Shown here piece after piece: positions 1-8,724 of a stretch of DNA of 64,000 bases. Position numbers and translations under genes: made by a program. Origin of the DNA: Bacteroidota bacterium (GTDB lineage Bacteria; Bacteroidota; Ignavibacteria; Palsa-1295); the NCBI GenBank assembly GCA_018266755.1, contig JAFDZW010000002.1, positions 353,166 through 417,165 on the forward strand. The letters are read 5' to 3'. The notes beneath the pieces were generated by a model that did no database searches, was not told the origin of the DNA, and saw nothing but the letters and a program-made list of their open reading frames with translations. How positions within the stretch are numbered: the first letter of the stretch is position 1; every line of letters starts with the position of its first letter.

Positions 1-1
1 T

Positions 2-247
2 GCTGCCGCACTTCGCGCCATGGCGAACCGTGACGATTCTCGAGACCTCCTCGCGCAGATCACGTGCCCGACGCTCGTGATCTCCTCGTCCGAAGACACA
101 TTAATGCCAAGCAGCGTCACGAAGTCGATCGCTCTTGGGATCGAAGGGGCACGCTACGAAGAACTCCCGGATACCGGGCATCTATCCCCATTCGAAACGC
201 CGCGCGAATGGAAGTCCGTCGTCGCTCACTTCGTAACTAGCCTCTGA
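2..247 (+). CDS. alpha/beta hydrolase, C-terminal fragment
   Basis: The reading frame is open from the window edge, so the 5' part of the gene is missing. The visible 81 residues look like the C-terminal third of an alpha/beta-hydrolase fold protein. ITCPTLVISSSEDTLMP is the usual strand with the acid residue (the D of SSEDTLMP), and LPDTGHLSPFETPREW carries the catalytic-type histidine in a GH(L/M)-P-E context, followed by the closing helix VVAHFVTSL. The nucleophile elbow lies outside the window, so the substrate cannot be guessed. It converges on the methionine synthase gene with a gap of only 7 bp. Confidence 0.75.
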   Translation, partial: AAALRAMANRDDSRDLLAQITCPTLVISSSEDTLMPSSVTKSIALGIEGARYEELPDTGHLSPFETPREWKSVVAHFVTSL

Positions 248-254
248 GCCTCGC

Positions 255-2075
255 TTATTTCAAGCCAAAGTATCTGGCTTCCGGATGATGGCAGATGATG
301 GCTGTCGTCGATTGCTCCGGTTCGAGATGATATTCTTCGGTGAGTGTAATACCAACGCGTTCGGGACGGATGAGATCGAACAACTTTGTCTGATCTTCAA
401 GATTCGGACAAGCAGGATACCCGAACGAGAACCGCGAGCCTTGATATCCCTGACTAAAGAGCCGCTGAATATCAGTTGCATCCGATGTCCCGATTCCGAG
501 TTCGGCACGGACGATCTTATGAAGATACTCGGCAAGCGCTTCGGCCGTTTCGACGGAAAGGCCGTGCAGGTATAGATAATCGGTGTACTGGTTCGACTCG
601 AAGAGTTTCGCCGTGTACTCACTTGCCTCGCGGCCGACCGTCACCGCACTCATCGCGACGACATCGTACGTGCCTTGCGCGTTCGCACGTTCCTTCGAGA
701 GGAAGAAGTCGGCAATGCAGAGCCGCTTTCCCGATGACTGACGTGGGAAGATGAAGCGTTTCCATTCGACGAGGGCACCGGCAACGTCGTCGTTCGACCA
801 TCGAGACTGCAATGCAGCGTCGTCGTATGATGACGGCTTCAAGATCACAAGATCGTCGCCCTCGCTATAGCACGGGAAATACCCATACACTGCTTTCGGC
901 CGGAGAATGTGCTGTTGTTTACACAACAGTTTCAACTCGTTGAGCTTCGGGCGCGCGACAGTTTCGAGTAGCGCGGCATGATCTTCGGCGCTTTTCTTTC
1001 CTCGTTTGAATTGCCACTGTCCGCGGAAGAGCGCCACTTCGTTCAGATACTCCCAAATCTTATCGAGGATCCATTGCTCGCGTACTTCTACGCCCCAAAA
1101 CGGAGGAGTCGGGATGATCGTCGCAGGTTTGACCCGCTCTTGGGTGGCCTGCGGAGTGCGCACATCCTGCTGTTGGCTTGCTCCACCGAGCCACGGCAGA
1201 TCGCGCTTGGCAAGCACCATTTTCGACTCTTCGCCCGTCGCACTGTCGAGTTCTTCCTCGAGCAGATCTTCCTCACTGAGATCCGGGACAGATGCCGCAG
1301 ATAACGATTCGCTGGCAGCATCGGGAAACTTCAATCGCTCCATGAAGTGCAGTCCGTCGAATGCGTCCTGCGCATACGCCAGCGTCCCTCCGTAAAGAGC
1401 ACGCAGATCGTGCTCGACAAATTTGCGGGTCAACGCAGCGCCACCGAGCACGACCGGCACCGCAAGGCCGCGACCTGCCATCACTTCAAGATTCTCCTTC
1501 ATGATGGCGGTGGACTTTACCAGCAACCCCGACATCCCGATCGCATCTGCATTCCGGCGATCGTACTCTTCGAGCATCTGTTCGAGCGAAACCTTGATCC
1601 CAAGATTATATACCGTATATCCGTTGTTCGTCAGAATGATATCGACGAGATTCTTCCCGATATCGTGGACATCGCCTTTGACCGTTGCGAGCACCATCTT
1701 GCCTTTGGAAGTATCTCCACCGGTACGCTCCATATACGGTTCGAGATACTTGACCGCGGCTTTCATCGTCTCGGCCGATTGCAACACAAACGGGAGCTGC
1801 ATTTCGCCGGAGCCGAAGAGCTCGCCGACGACCTTCATTCCGCCAAGCAGAATGTTGTTGATAATATCGAGTGCAGGGTAAGACTTCAGGGCAAGCGCAA
1901 GATCGTTATCCATTCCGATCTTATCGCCGTCGATGATGCGTTGCTTGAGGCGTTCTTCGATCGAGAGATTCTCATAGCCGGATGCTTCCTTCTTCGCGGA
2001 TTTCACATCGGCATAATGCGACATAAACTCCGTCAACGGATCATAAATCAATTTTCGCTCGTGACTATCCGACAT
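255..2075 (-). CDS. metH: split cobalamin-dependent methionine synthase, C-terminal half (cap, B12-binding, AdoMet-activation)
   Basis: This 606-residue protein matches the C-terminal half of MetH, which makes methionine from homocysteine and methyl-tetrahydrofolate in the cytosol. The helical cap covers roughly residues 10-115. The cobalamin-binding motif D135-V-H137-D-I-G140 supplies the lower-axial histidine, with GMSGLLVKS and VLGGAALT further along the Rossmann domain. The reactivation domain (from about 300) has YGYFPCYSEGDD, RLCIADFF and GYPACPNLEDQ, as in E. coli MetH. The homocysteine- and folate-binding modules are absent; a divergent gene and a leader RNA lie upstream, so the gene is a free-standing half rather than a truncation by the window. 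The linker around residues 250-310 is longer and more acidic than usual. A SAM-II riboswitch and terminator precede the ATG at 2075, so expression should fall when S-adenosylmethionine is plentiful. Confidence 0.93.
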   Translation of the reverse strand: MSDSHERKLIYDPLTEFMSHYADVKSAKKEASGYENLSIEERLKQRIIDGDKIGMDNDLALALKSYPALDIINNILLGGMKVVGELFGSGEMQLPFVLQSAETMKAAVKYLEPYMERTGGDTSKGKMVLATVKGDVHDIGKNLVDIILTNNGYTVYNLGIKVSLEQMLEEYDRRNADAIGMSGLLVKSTAIMKENLEVMAGRGLAVPVVLGGAALTRKFVEHDLRALYGGTLAYAQDAFDGLHFMERLKFPDAASESLSAASVPDLSEEDLLEEELDSATGEESKMVLAKRDLPWLGGASQQQDVRTPQATQERVKPATIIPTPPFWGVEVREQWILDKIWEYLNEVALFRGQWQFKRGKKSAEDHAALLETVARPKLNELKLLCKQQHILRPKAVYGYFPCYSEGDDLVILKPSSYDDAALQSRWSNDDVAGALVEWKRFIFPRQSSGKRLCIADFFLSKERANAQGTYDVVAMSAVTVGREASEYTAKLFESNQYTDYLYLHGLSVETAEALAEYLHKIVRAELGIGTSDATDIQRLFSQGYQGSRFSFGYPACPNLEDQTKLFDLIRPERVGITLTEEYHLEPEQSTTAIICHHPEARYFGLK

Positions 2076-2089
2076 TTCCAGGTGACAAT

Positions 2090-2122
2090 AAAAAAAATCC
2101 CTGCGCCGAGGTGCGCAGGGAT
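2090..2122 (-). terminator. intrinsic terminator in the metH leader (riboswitch expression platform)
   Basis: Reading the minus strand, a perfect 10-bp stem (ATCCCTGCGC with GCGCAGGGAT, loop ACCTCG) is followed by a run of eight T residues, ending about 14 nt before the metH start codon. A terminator directly in front of a start codon only makes sense as a regulated attenuator. The segment GCGCCGGAGGT (2134-2144) can pair with ACCTCGGCGC (2103-2112) through 10 base pairs with one bulged G. That pairing would break the terminator, and its 5' end overlaps the 3' end of the SAM-II aptamer. Confidence 0.85.
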
Positions 2123-2140
2123 CGAAACATTCTACCTCCG

Positions 2141-2194
2141 GCGCTTTAGCACTTCTTTAACGTGGCTGCAAGCTACCTCGGTCAACGTGCCACG
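2141..2194 (-). promoter_or_regulatory. SAM-II riboswitch aptamer
   Basis: On the minus strand the leader has P1 arms CGTGGC and GCCACG, with the conserved blocks TTGCA, CGTTAAA and GCTAAAGCG in SAM-II order and spacing. TAGC in the loop can pair with GCTA downstream to form the pseudoknot. The family (Rfam SAM_alpha/SAM-II) binds S-adenosylmethionine and normally controls methionine-synthesis genes, which fits the metH gene 66 nt downstream. The 3' end of the aptamer (GCG) overlaps the antiterminator strand, so ligand binding should favour the terminator and switch metH off. I recognised it by eye; no covariance search was run. Confidence 0.85.
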
Positions 2195-2320
2195 TGAATT
2201 ACTAAACGGCATGTCGCGGTGTAGAGTTCGGCGTTGGCTATGCGGTGAGAACTATCACGGTAGAGCTCTGTTTGAAGTGTATTGTTCTTCATTTCTTCGT
2301 ATACACTCATCGGTCAGATC

Positions 2321-4321
2321 ATGAAGATACGAGCACCATTCTTCACACTGGTTGTATTGCAGATGTTGGTTGCAGGGGTACAGGCCCAATGGGCATATTT
2401 CCGCGGACCACTTGCGAGCGGTGCCGTCACAACACTCGTATCGAACGATTCCTCGATCTTCATCGGCTGCAACGGTGTAGCGCATAGCGAGGACACTGGG
2501 AAGACCTGGACATTCGGTACAGGATCGCTTACCGGTGCACCCCAGCAGCTTGTAATTCAGAAAAACGTGCTCGCGGCGGCAGCAGGCGAGGTGCATGTGT
2601 CGGTGGACGGCGGCATGCGCTGGACTCGCCATACGGCCGGGCTTCCAAGTGGTATCCCGGTCTATGCAATTGCGCTGCAAGATTCTACCATTCTCGCCGG
2701 AACATATTCTGCAGGTGTGTATCGCTCCACTGACCTCGGCACGTCATTTAGCGTTTCTGACAGTGGGATCACCAACAATTCGATACGTTCGATGACGTAC
2801 CTCGGCACGTTGGCGTTTGCAGGCACAGGCGGCGGTGTCTTCCGTTCGGACGATGACGGCAAAACCTGGAGTAGTGCAAACAACGGTATACTCACCCCGT
2901 ATATCAGTGTGCTCGTTGTGTACGACTCCTTGCTACTTGCCGGCACGTACGGCGGAGGCATCTACCGGTCTCTCGATTCCGGCAAGACGTGGATTCGCAC
3001 GCTCGACAAAATCTCCAACGACAACGTTTCAGGCATTGCCTGTACGGGAGATCTGTTCCTCGCAAGCACGTCGAAGCAAGTGCTGCGTTCGACCGATGCT
3101 TACAATTGGGATGTTGTTACGGGGCCCTACTCACCTACTGCGATCACTGGTCATTGGGGAATGGTCTTCGTGGGTACATCCGAGGGCGTGTTCAGATCGC
3201 CACAACTTGATGCCGCATGGCAGGTGTGCGGTATCGCGCGTGGCACTGTTTCTCTTCTGAGCAAGCAGAATGGGATATTCTATGCAGGCACGCACACTGG
3301 CGTGTTCCGATCAACCGACCATGGAGATCACTGGAATGCCATCGGTATCGGTCCAACCTCATTCACTGCCGATCAGCTAATCCCGGGCGATACGTCAGTC
3401 TTACTGTGCGGCACAAACTCGCCGCTGCGATGGAGCACGACTATGGATGTCTGGTCCTCGTCGGATACACTTTTGCGTGGCCTAACCGTCAATACAGGCG
3501 TACGGATGGGTGACCGCATCATTATTGGAACTTCTAATCGAGGAGTTTGGTACTCGAAGGACGACGGCCAGAGTTGGCAACAATCCGATAGCATTGCAGA
3601 TAATCAATATGTCGTTTCGCTTACCTCCATTGGTGGCGAACTATTCGCTGCTGTTTCAGGCCAACCAATACAGCACTCCACCGATAGCGGAGCAACCTGG
3701 ACTCGCAGTGGCGCCGCGTCCCCAATTTCCTTCAATGATAAGCTTGCCACCAACGGATCCCTACTATATGATTGTGGTGGTTATGACCACATTCTCGTTT
3801 CGGAGGATCGTGGTCAGACGTGGACGCAATATCTCGTACAGACGTCATTTTCCGCAGCGCATATAGCTACAGACAGGAATTACGTTTTCTTATCGAACTA
3901 CAACGGAAATATTTTTGCCAGCAAGGACTTTGGTCACACGTGGCAACAACGATTCTGGATTCCGAACCTTCAGGACATGATGGCCGACAGCGGCTACCTC
4001 TACGTTGCCTCCCCGAACGGCATAGCATACATACCTGAGGATTCGCTCAGCGTCAGCCCTCTGACGATGGGCAGCAACAGCCCAACAGTCGTGATCTACC
4101 CGAATCCTACGAGGGAGAACATTTGTGCAACGGGACTTCCTGACGATGCGACAACGATAGCAGTCTGCGATCTACTCGGTAGAACCGTTCGCACAGTTGT
4201 TCCCGATGCATCACACTCTACAAGTTTCTCATGTATAGGCATGACACCGGGAACGTACGTGATGAGGATTGTGACGCCTTCCGGAGTGATCGCCCGATTG
4301 TTCGTGATCGCAGCGCGATAG
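2321..4321 (+). CDS. T9SS-secreted BNR/YCF48-type beta-propeller protein
   Basis: A signal peptide (MKIRAPFFTLVVLQMLVAGVQAQ) opens the 666-residue protein; I chose the ATG at 2321 because it gives this clean N-terminus. About a dozen repeats follow, of the type GVFRSTDxGxTW or SxDxGxTW with the Asp-box signature, as in sialidase/BNR and photosystem-assembly YCF48-like propellers. The last 75 residues form a type A T9SS sorting domain: VVIYPNPTRENI, then VCDLLGRTVRTV, then GMTPGTYVMRIVTPSGVIARLFVI. The protein is therefore predicted to be surface-attached or released. Its ligand is unknown. It is divergent from metH and convergent with the small lipoprotein. Confidence 0.88.
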   Translation: MKIRAPFFTLVVLQMLVAGVQAQWAYFRGPLASGAVTTLVSNDSSIFIGCNGVAHSEDTGKTWTFGTGSLTGAPQQLVIQKNVLAAAAGEVHVSVDGGMRWTRHTAGLPSGIPVYAIALQDSTILAGTYSAGVYRSTDLGTSFSVSDSGITNNSIRSMTYLGTLAFAGTGGGVFRSDDDGKTWSSANNGILTPYISVLVVYDSLLLAGTYGGGIYRSLDSGKTWIRTLDKISNDNVSGIACTGDLFLASTSKQVLRSTDAYNWDVVTGPYSPTAITGHWGMVFVGTSEGVFRSPQLDAAWQVCGIARGTVSLLSKQNGIFYAGTHTGVFRSTDHGDHWNAIGIGPTSFTADQLIPGDTSVLLCGTNSPLRWSTTMDVWSSSDTLLRGLTVNTGVRMGDRIIIGTSNRGVWYSKDDGQSWQQSDSIADNQYVVSLTSIGGELFAAVSGQPIQHSTDSGATWTRSGAASPISFNDKLATNGSLLYDCGGYDHILVSEDRGQTWTQYLVQTSFSAAHIATDRNYVFLSNYNGNIFASKDFGHTWQQRFWIPNLQDMMADSGYLYVASPNGIAYIPEDSLSVSPLTMGSNSPTVVIYPNPTRENICATGLPDDATTIAVCDLLGRTVRTVVPDASHSTSFSCIGMTPGTYVMRIVTPSGVIARLFVIAAR

Positions 4322-4345
4322 TGAGTCACCAACATCATTGCTTAA

Positions 4346-4711
4346 TCAGTGTTGCCAGTGAATGTCAGGATCGCTAAAGGTGATGATCGCGCCGTCGCTG
4401 GTGCGGACGTTCACATCGATCGTCAGCACTCCGACAAGCTCTTGCACGTCGAAATAACCGATATCGGCAGTGGTGTGCTGCGACGATGATATAGTCTTCC
4501 CGGTCGATGCAGATTCCGCAATCAGCCGTGCCGTCGAGTCGACGATCGGTCGCGTGGTAATTCCAAGTTTCGCGACGACCGACGTGTCGGCAGTCACGGT
4601 AACGACATCGGCGTGAGAACCGGCGGGATTATCCTTGCAGCCGGTAAAGAACCACGATGAGAATACAAGCGCAAACAGCGCAGCAATGATGAGAGGTGTA
4701 TTGGTCTTCAT
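4346..4711 (-). CDS. small lipoprotein, function unknown
   Basis: The protein has 121 residues. The N-terminus MKTNTPLIIAALFALVFSSWFFTGC is a lipoprotein signal peptide with Cys25 as the predicted lipidated residue. The remainder is Thr/Val-rich and looks like a short beta-strand domain (VVTVTADTSVVAKLGI, LTIDVNVRTSDGAIITF). I recognise no family. It ends in DPDIHWQH 24 bp from the end of the convergent propeller gene. Confidence 0.65.
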   Translation of the reverse strand: MKTNTPLIIAALFALVFSSWFFTGCKDNPAGSHADVVTVTADTSVVAKLGITTRPIVDSTARLIAESASTGKTISSSQHTTADIGYFDVQELVGVLTIDVNVRTSDGAIITFSDPDIHWQH

Positions 4712-4845
4712 ACGTTAATCTTCATATTCATCCCCGGCCAAACTAGCCGGCGTCTATGATGAAGACCCACCACTGCTCTCGTTGTTTCGCAGAAATGAAG
4801 GGGAATGATTCGTGACCTATCGAAGCGCCAACCGCGTTGCACCAA

Positions 4846-5613
4846 TCAAATATGCCACACAAAATTCGCAACCGGTGTCAGCAGCGGAAGCGTGAAGTAC
4901 ATAAAGCCAAAGTCGGAAGAGAATCGCTGGCTTTCGACACGAACCGCAAACAGCAGCGCGAGTTTGTTCGGCGTTGAGAGATCGTGATTCCAGGCCTCGA
5001 CCACCAACCGAGAATTCGGCACACCTTTGATCGGGGTATCGAACCCAATACCTGCTCCGAGCGAACTCCCGTAGCTAAATGAGAACTGACCGTACGGATA
5101 CACACTGACAACAGGATAGTCGTCGCCAGACACCTTATAGAAGAACAAGCCGGTATAGCGTATCTCATTCTGCATCTCGATCGTCGCAGCCGCAAAGGCA
5201 TGCAGGTAGAGATGCTCACTCGTTAAGCGCAGCAGATTTGCACCGACTGCAAACGAGACACCGTCCTCTTCGGCCAACGTTGCTTTCGCTTGCAGATAGG
5301 CGAACTGCGATTTGAAGGAAACCGTCGGAAGGATCGTCGCGCCTCCGGTGACACTCAGAACATTACCGATCCCAAAGCCCCCTTGCAGAAATGCAAGCTC
5401 CCAAAACCCAACGTATGGATTATCGATCGGCTTTGCCGACGGCATGATAAAATGTCGGTATGCATCGACAGGCGACGTGAGCGAATCGGTCGGCGATGCA
5501 ATTGACGTCGAACAAAACAGCACCATCAGCAACAACGCAACTGCACTGCGATGCCGGAAGGACCGTCCTGGTTGGTGTATGGTCTGCACTGTAATGGAAG
5601 AGGTTTGCCGCAT
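4846..5613 (-). CDS. exported outer-membrane beta-barrel-like protein
   Basis: The frame can begin at a TTG at 5640, but the ATG at 5613 is preferred. An Arg-rich stretch (RSFRHR) and a hydrophobic core (SAVALLLMVLFCSTSIAS) give a signal peptide. The rest (about 200 residues) consists of alternating amphipathic strands rich in Gly, Phe and Tyr (FKSQFAYLQAKATLAEEDGVSFAVGANLLRL, YPYGQFSFSYGSSLGAGIGFD), typical of a small outer-membrane beta-barrel. It ends in VANFVWHI, near the terminal aromatic signal expected of barrels. No specific family is recognised. Confidence 0.7.
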   Translation of the reverse strand: MRQTSSITVQTIHQPGRSFRHRSAVALLLMVLFCSTSIASPTDSLTSPVDAYRHFIMPSAKPIDNPYVGFWELAFLQGGFGIGNVLSVTGGATILPTVSFKSQFAYLQAKATLAEEDGVSFAVGANLLRLTSEHLYLHAFAAATIEMQNEIRYTGLFFYKVSGDDYPVVSVYPYGQFSFSYGSSLGAGIGFDTPIKGVPNSRLVVEAWNHDLSTPNKLALLFAVRVESQRFSSDFGFMYFTLPLLTPVANFVWHI

Positions 5614-5663
5614 GCGCCAGTTAGAACCAGAGATACGCAATACTCAATTCCCCATTCTCGCGG

Positions 5664-7922
5664 TTATAACATTCCCGACCGCTTTCGGAGAAACCATTCG
5701 GTGCTCAACAAACCGATCGCCAATACAAGGAAATACCACGCAGTGCGGGCTTCATATTCTGAACGCTCCTCGATCTTCTTCGGCTGATAACTTGGCAATG
5801 CACGAATACGCGAGAGCAGATCCGCATCGTTTTCGGGTGTGAAGAATGCACCGCCCGTCCGCGCGGCGATCTCGCGCAGCAGCTCGCTGCGCATTCTAGG
5901 TTCGGCAAATTCGATCGAGTACTCGCCGACATTGAATCGTCCGCCATCGGTGCCGATCTGAGCTTTCCCTGAGACCGCAGATCCGGAGTATGTATAATCA
6001 CCTGCGGGCAATCCTTGGGGAAGCCGCGCCGAATACCGGCCGTTCGAGAGCGGCTCCAGCGTCAGATCCAACGCTTGCTTGAGCCCAGGTCCGACAACTT
6101 TCATCGACACGATCGCTCCGTCAACCGGTTCGAAACTCTCGTCATATACCTGCGCAGTAAATTCGATCGTTTCTCCGGCATCATAGAGCCGCTGGGTTGG
6201 CTCGATGCGGACTCGTTTGCGGTCGTCGCGCATCACGAGCCAGCGTGTCGCGTTTCCGAGGAACAGGTCCAGGGCACTCTCAGACCCGACGGTTGTGTCT
6301 TTCGTACGTGAAAGCGAAGCAAACGCACGCTCCCGTCCGAATGACGTCAGCTTCCAGCGCCAGAGGCCATAACTGGTGAATGCGATCTCGCGCGATTTCC
6401 CGACTGTGCGTGAAAGCAACATCGGCTCGCCGATCTTCACGCCCTGCACCGTCGCTTCGATCAACACATCGCTTTCCGGCTTCGGGGCAAAGTGCATCTC
6501 CGTCTTCGCCAGCGGCGCAAGCGATTCCCATTTTACCGCTGCCGTTTGTTCCTTGTCCGCTCGCAGAATGGGGTTTGTAACGGTAGATTGGTTCACGGCG
6601 GCAGAGACACTGAGTTCGTTGCCCGATGCAGCCCCCTCTCTAAGAGTGAACGGCAATGCTTCTTCAATCTCGCGAAGCTTGGCGATATCGAGCATCTTTG
6701 AAGGGACGAAGAGCATCGACTTTCCTTCCGAAACCACGAGCCGCTTGAGCAGTGCCATGCTTTCCGTCGATGTCGATGCGATCGGGAATCCGACGACGAT
6801 CACGAGATCGGCGTCGTGCAGTTTTTCGAACGTCGGAGTGCCCTCGTAGAACTCGGCTCCTTGCTTTTGAATATATGTCGTCAGTTCGATCTCCTTGCGC
6901 GCCCGAAAATAATCCCGAACGAACGAGACATCGGAGCTCGGAGCCCCCGCAAAGAGCACGATATGGAATTTGTTTTTCAGGACGTTCACGTATCGAATAC
7001 TGACGTTATTCGACATCGTTGTTTCGCCTCCAGAAAGCGGAGTAACTCGCGCAGTGAGTTTCACACTACCCTCCTGTGCCGGAGTGTAGTTGATACTCAC
7101 CTCCGCATCGTTCGCTCCTGCTTTGAATGTTACTTCTTCTTCAGCGATCTTCTCCGACTCGGCATACAAACTCACAACCGCCTTCTCCCCTGCATTCGCA
7201 CCGGCCGCATGTACTTCGATATCGACAGGCTGTGAGACGCCAACCGTAGCGATATCGTTGGTAAACATCGAGGTGATTCCCACATCGCGCCGCTCACTCG
7301 AATCGCCAAGGCCGACGGTAAATACCGGAACGCCAAGACGCTCCGCAGCATAGAGCGGGTTCGATCCGGCCGTATATGCTCCATCACTGAAGAGGACAAC
7401 AGCGCTGATATTCTGCGACTTTTCCGCCTCGGCAAGCAAACCGAACGCGCCGGCAATATCCGTGGCCGATCCATCCGCCTTCATTGAAGAAAGTACGTGC
7501 GTAAACGGAGTATCGACCGAAGAAGCCTTCTCGGAGAATACTTCGAGAAGACGAGCCGAACGATCCGATCGAAACGACTCGGGAAAGATATTTAGTAGGT
7601 TTCGGTGCATCGCCGAAAGCCTCGTCTTCGCCGTATCGCCCGGTGCCGGCGGTAATTGCATCGACCGCGAGTTGTCCAGCATGATGACGACGCGAGGTGT
7701 TCGCTCCTGGGTCTTCGTGAGTGTGAGAATCGGTTGAAAGAGGACGAAGAGGATGAGCGCGATGGCAATCGATCGAAGTGCGACGAGCAGCCTCCGGCGC
7801 GCCGGTGTTGTTCTCGGGACGGTGTGCCGATAGGTCCAGACTGCAAGACCGATGCCAATGAGTATGGCAGGAATTGCGATCCACCACGAACCCGATGCAA
7901 GATGAACGGAGAACGAACTCAA
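5664..7922 (-). CDS. membrane-anchored von Willebrand factor A domain protein
   Basis: The 752-residue protein starts with TTG. Two membrane segments open it (about residues 12-30 and 44-66: SWWIAIPAILIGIGLAVW, LLVALRSIAIALILFVLFQPIL). A VWA-like domain follows, with VVIMLDNSRSMQLPP (MIDAS-like DxSxS) and VVLFSDGAYTAGSNP. A CARDB-like beta region comes next (VSLYAESEKIAEEEVTF), then a glutamine-amidotransferase-like segment, and one C-terminal membrane helix (AWYFLVLAIGLLSTEWFLRKR). This layout matches the large BatA/VWA-type membrane proteins of Bacteroidota, whose role is not settled. It ends 51 bp before the outer-membrane protein gene and may share a transcript with it. Confidence 0.82.
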   Translation of the reverse strand: MSSFSVHLASGSWWIAIPAILIGIGLAVWTYRHTVPRTTPARRRLLVALRSIAIALILFVLFQPILTLTKTQERTPRVVIMLDNSRSMQLPPAPGDTAKTRLSAMHRNLLNIFPESFRSDRSARLLEVFSEKASSVDTPFTHVLSSMKADGSATDIAGAFGLLAEAEKSQNISAVVLFSDGAYTAGSNPLYAAERLGVPVFTVGLGDSSERRDVGITSMFTNDIATVGVSQPVDIEVHAAGANAGEKAVVSLYAESEKIAEEEVTFKAGANDAEVSINYTPAQEGSVKLTARVTPLSGGETTMSNNVSIRYVNVLKNKFHIVLFAGAPSSDVSFVRDYFRARKEIELTTYIQKQGAEFYEGTPTFEKLHDADLVIVVGFPIASTSTESMALLKRLVVSEGKSMLFVPSKMLDIAKLREIEEALPFTLREGAASGNELSVSAAVNQSTVTNPILRADKEQTAAVKWESLAPLAKTEMHFAPKPESDVLIEATVQGVKIGEPMLLSRTVGKSREIAFTSYGLWRWKLTSFGRERAFASLSRTKDTTVGSESALDLFLGNATRWLVMRDDRKRVRIEPTQRLYDAGETIEFTAQVYDESFEPVDGAIVSMKVVGPGLKQALDLTLEPLSNGRYSARLPQGLPAGDYTYSGSAVSGKAQIGTDGGRFNVGEYSIEFAEPRMRSELLREIAARTGGAFFTPENDADLLSRIRALPSYQPKKIEERSEYEARTAWYFLVLAIGLLSTEWFLRKRSGML

Positions 7923-7986
7923 TACTTCAAACTATGAGCGATAGAACGTACATTGTGATCGGTTTCTCTGGCTGTGCAAAAACACC

Positions 7987-8598
7987 TCATTTTTTCAGCC
8001 AGTCGAGGGTCGCAGAGCGAAGTGCATCGGGGCTCAGTTGCGGAGTGTCGTACATCCCCTTCTCCATCCGCTGGCGCATCGCTTCGAACAAACAGATCGC
8101 CGAAGCAACCGAGACATTCACACTTTCGACCATACCCATCATGGGGATATATACGAGTCCGTCGGAAAGTGTTGCAGCCTCATCCGAGATACCGCGATGT
8201 TCGTTACCAAGGACGAGCGCGGTCGGCTTCGTTAGATCGTATGCATAAATACTGGCCGCCTTCGGCTCGATCTTTGTCGCAAGGATCTGAAATCCTTCCC
8301 GATGCAACTCATCGAAACAGGGTTTGATCGAACGATACCGTTTGAATTCGAGCCACTTGACGGCCCCTGAAGCGCTCGTCGTACCGATCCCGGGTGGCTG
8401 TTCGATCGAATAGACCATCATGACGCGTTGCACTCCGACGGCGTCACATGTACGTAGAATGGCGCCGACATTATGCGGGTCGTGCACGTTCTCGAGCACG
8501 AGTACGAGCCCCGGTTGTCTGCGCTCGAGTGTTCGGGCGATCCGCTCCGAACGCCCCTCGCTTCGCGTCCATGCTGCTTCTTGGTTTGCCACCGCCAT
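7987..8598 (-). CDS. TrmH/SpoU-family RNA 2'-O-methyltransferase
   Basis: The protein has 203 residues. The SPOUT fold is visible from all three family motifs: motif 1 in LENVHDPHNVGAILRTCDAVG (Asn and Arg in NxxxxxR), motif 2 in LVLGNEHRGIS, and motif 3 in IPMMGMVESVNVSVASAICLFEA. These motifs form the knot that binds S-adenosylmethionine. The short N-terminal helical extension and overall length fit tRNA (Gm18) methyltransferase TrmH better than RlmB, which has an extra L30e-like domain. The exact target nucleotide cannot be decided from the sequence alone. Confidence 0.9.
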   Translation of the reverse strand: MAVANQEAAWTRSEGRSERIARTLERRQPGLVLVLENVHDPHNVGAILRTCDAVGVQRVMMVYSIEQPPGIGTTSASGAVKWLEFKRYRSIKPCFDELHREGFQILATKIEPKAASIYAYDLTKPTALVLGNEHRGISDEAATLSDGLVYIPMMGMVESVNVSVASAICLFEAMRQRMEKGMYDTPQLSPDALRSATLDWLKK

Positions 8599-8724
8599 CT
8601 GAAACGAACCCTACAGGCTTCGGGTTGCGCCCGCACTTCGCAAGTGAATGAAAAATCATTGTCTTGACATGCCGCAGATGTAAACGTATCCGCATCATTT
8701 GACTGTTAGATGTAGTGGATAGAT

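Noticed and set aside
1347-2324. 325-residue plus-strand frame opposite metH
   Set aside because: It is the antisense shadow of a gene with clear MetH motifs and of the riboswitch leader. Its composition is that of a reverse frame.
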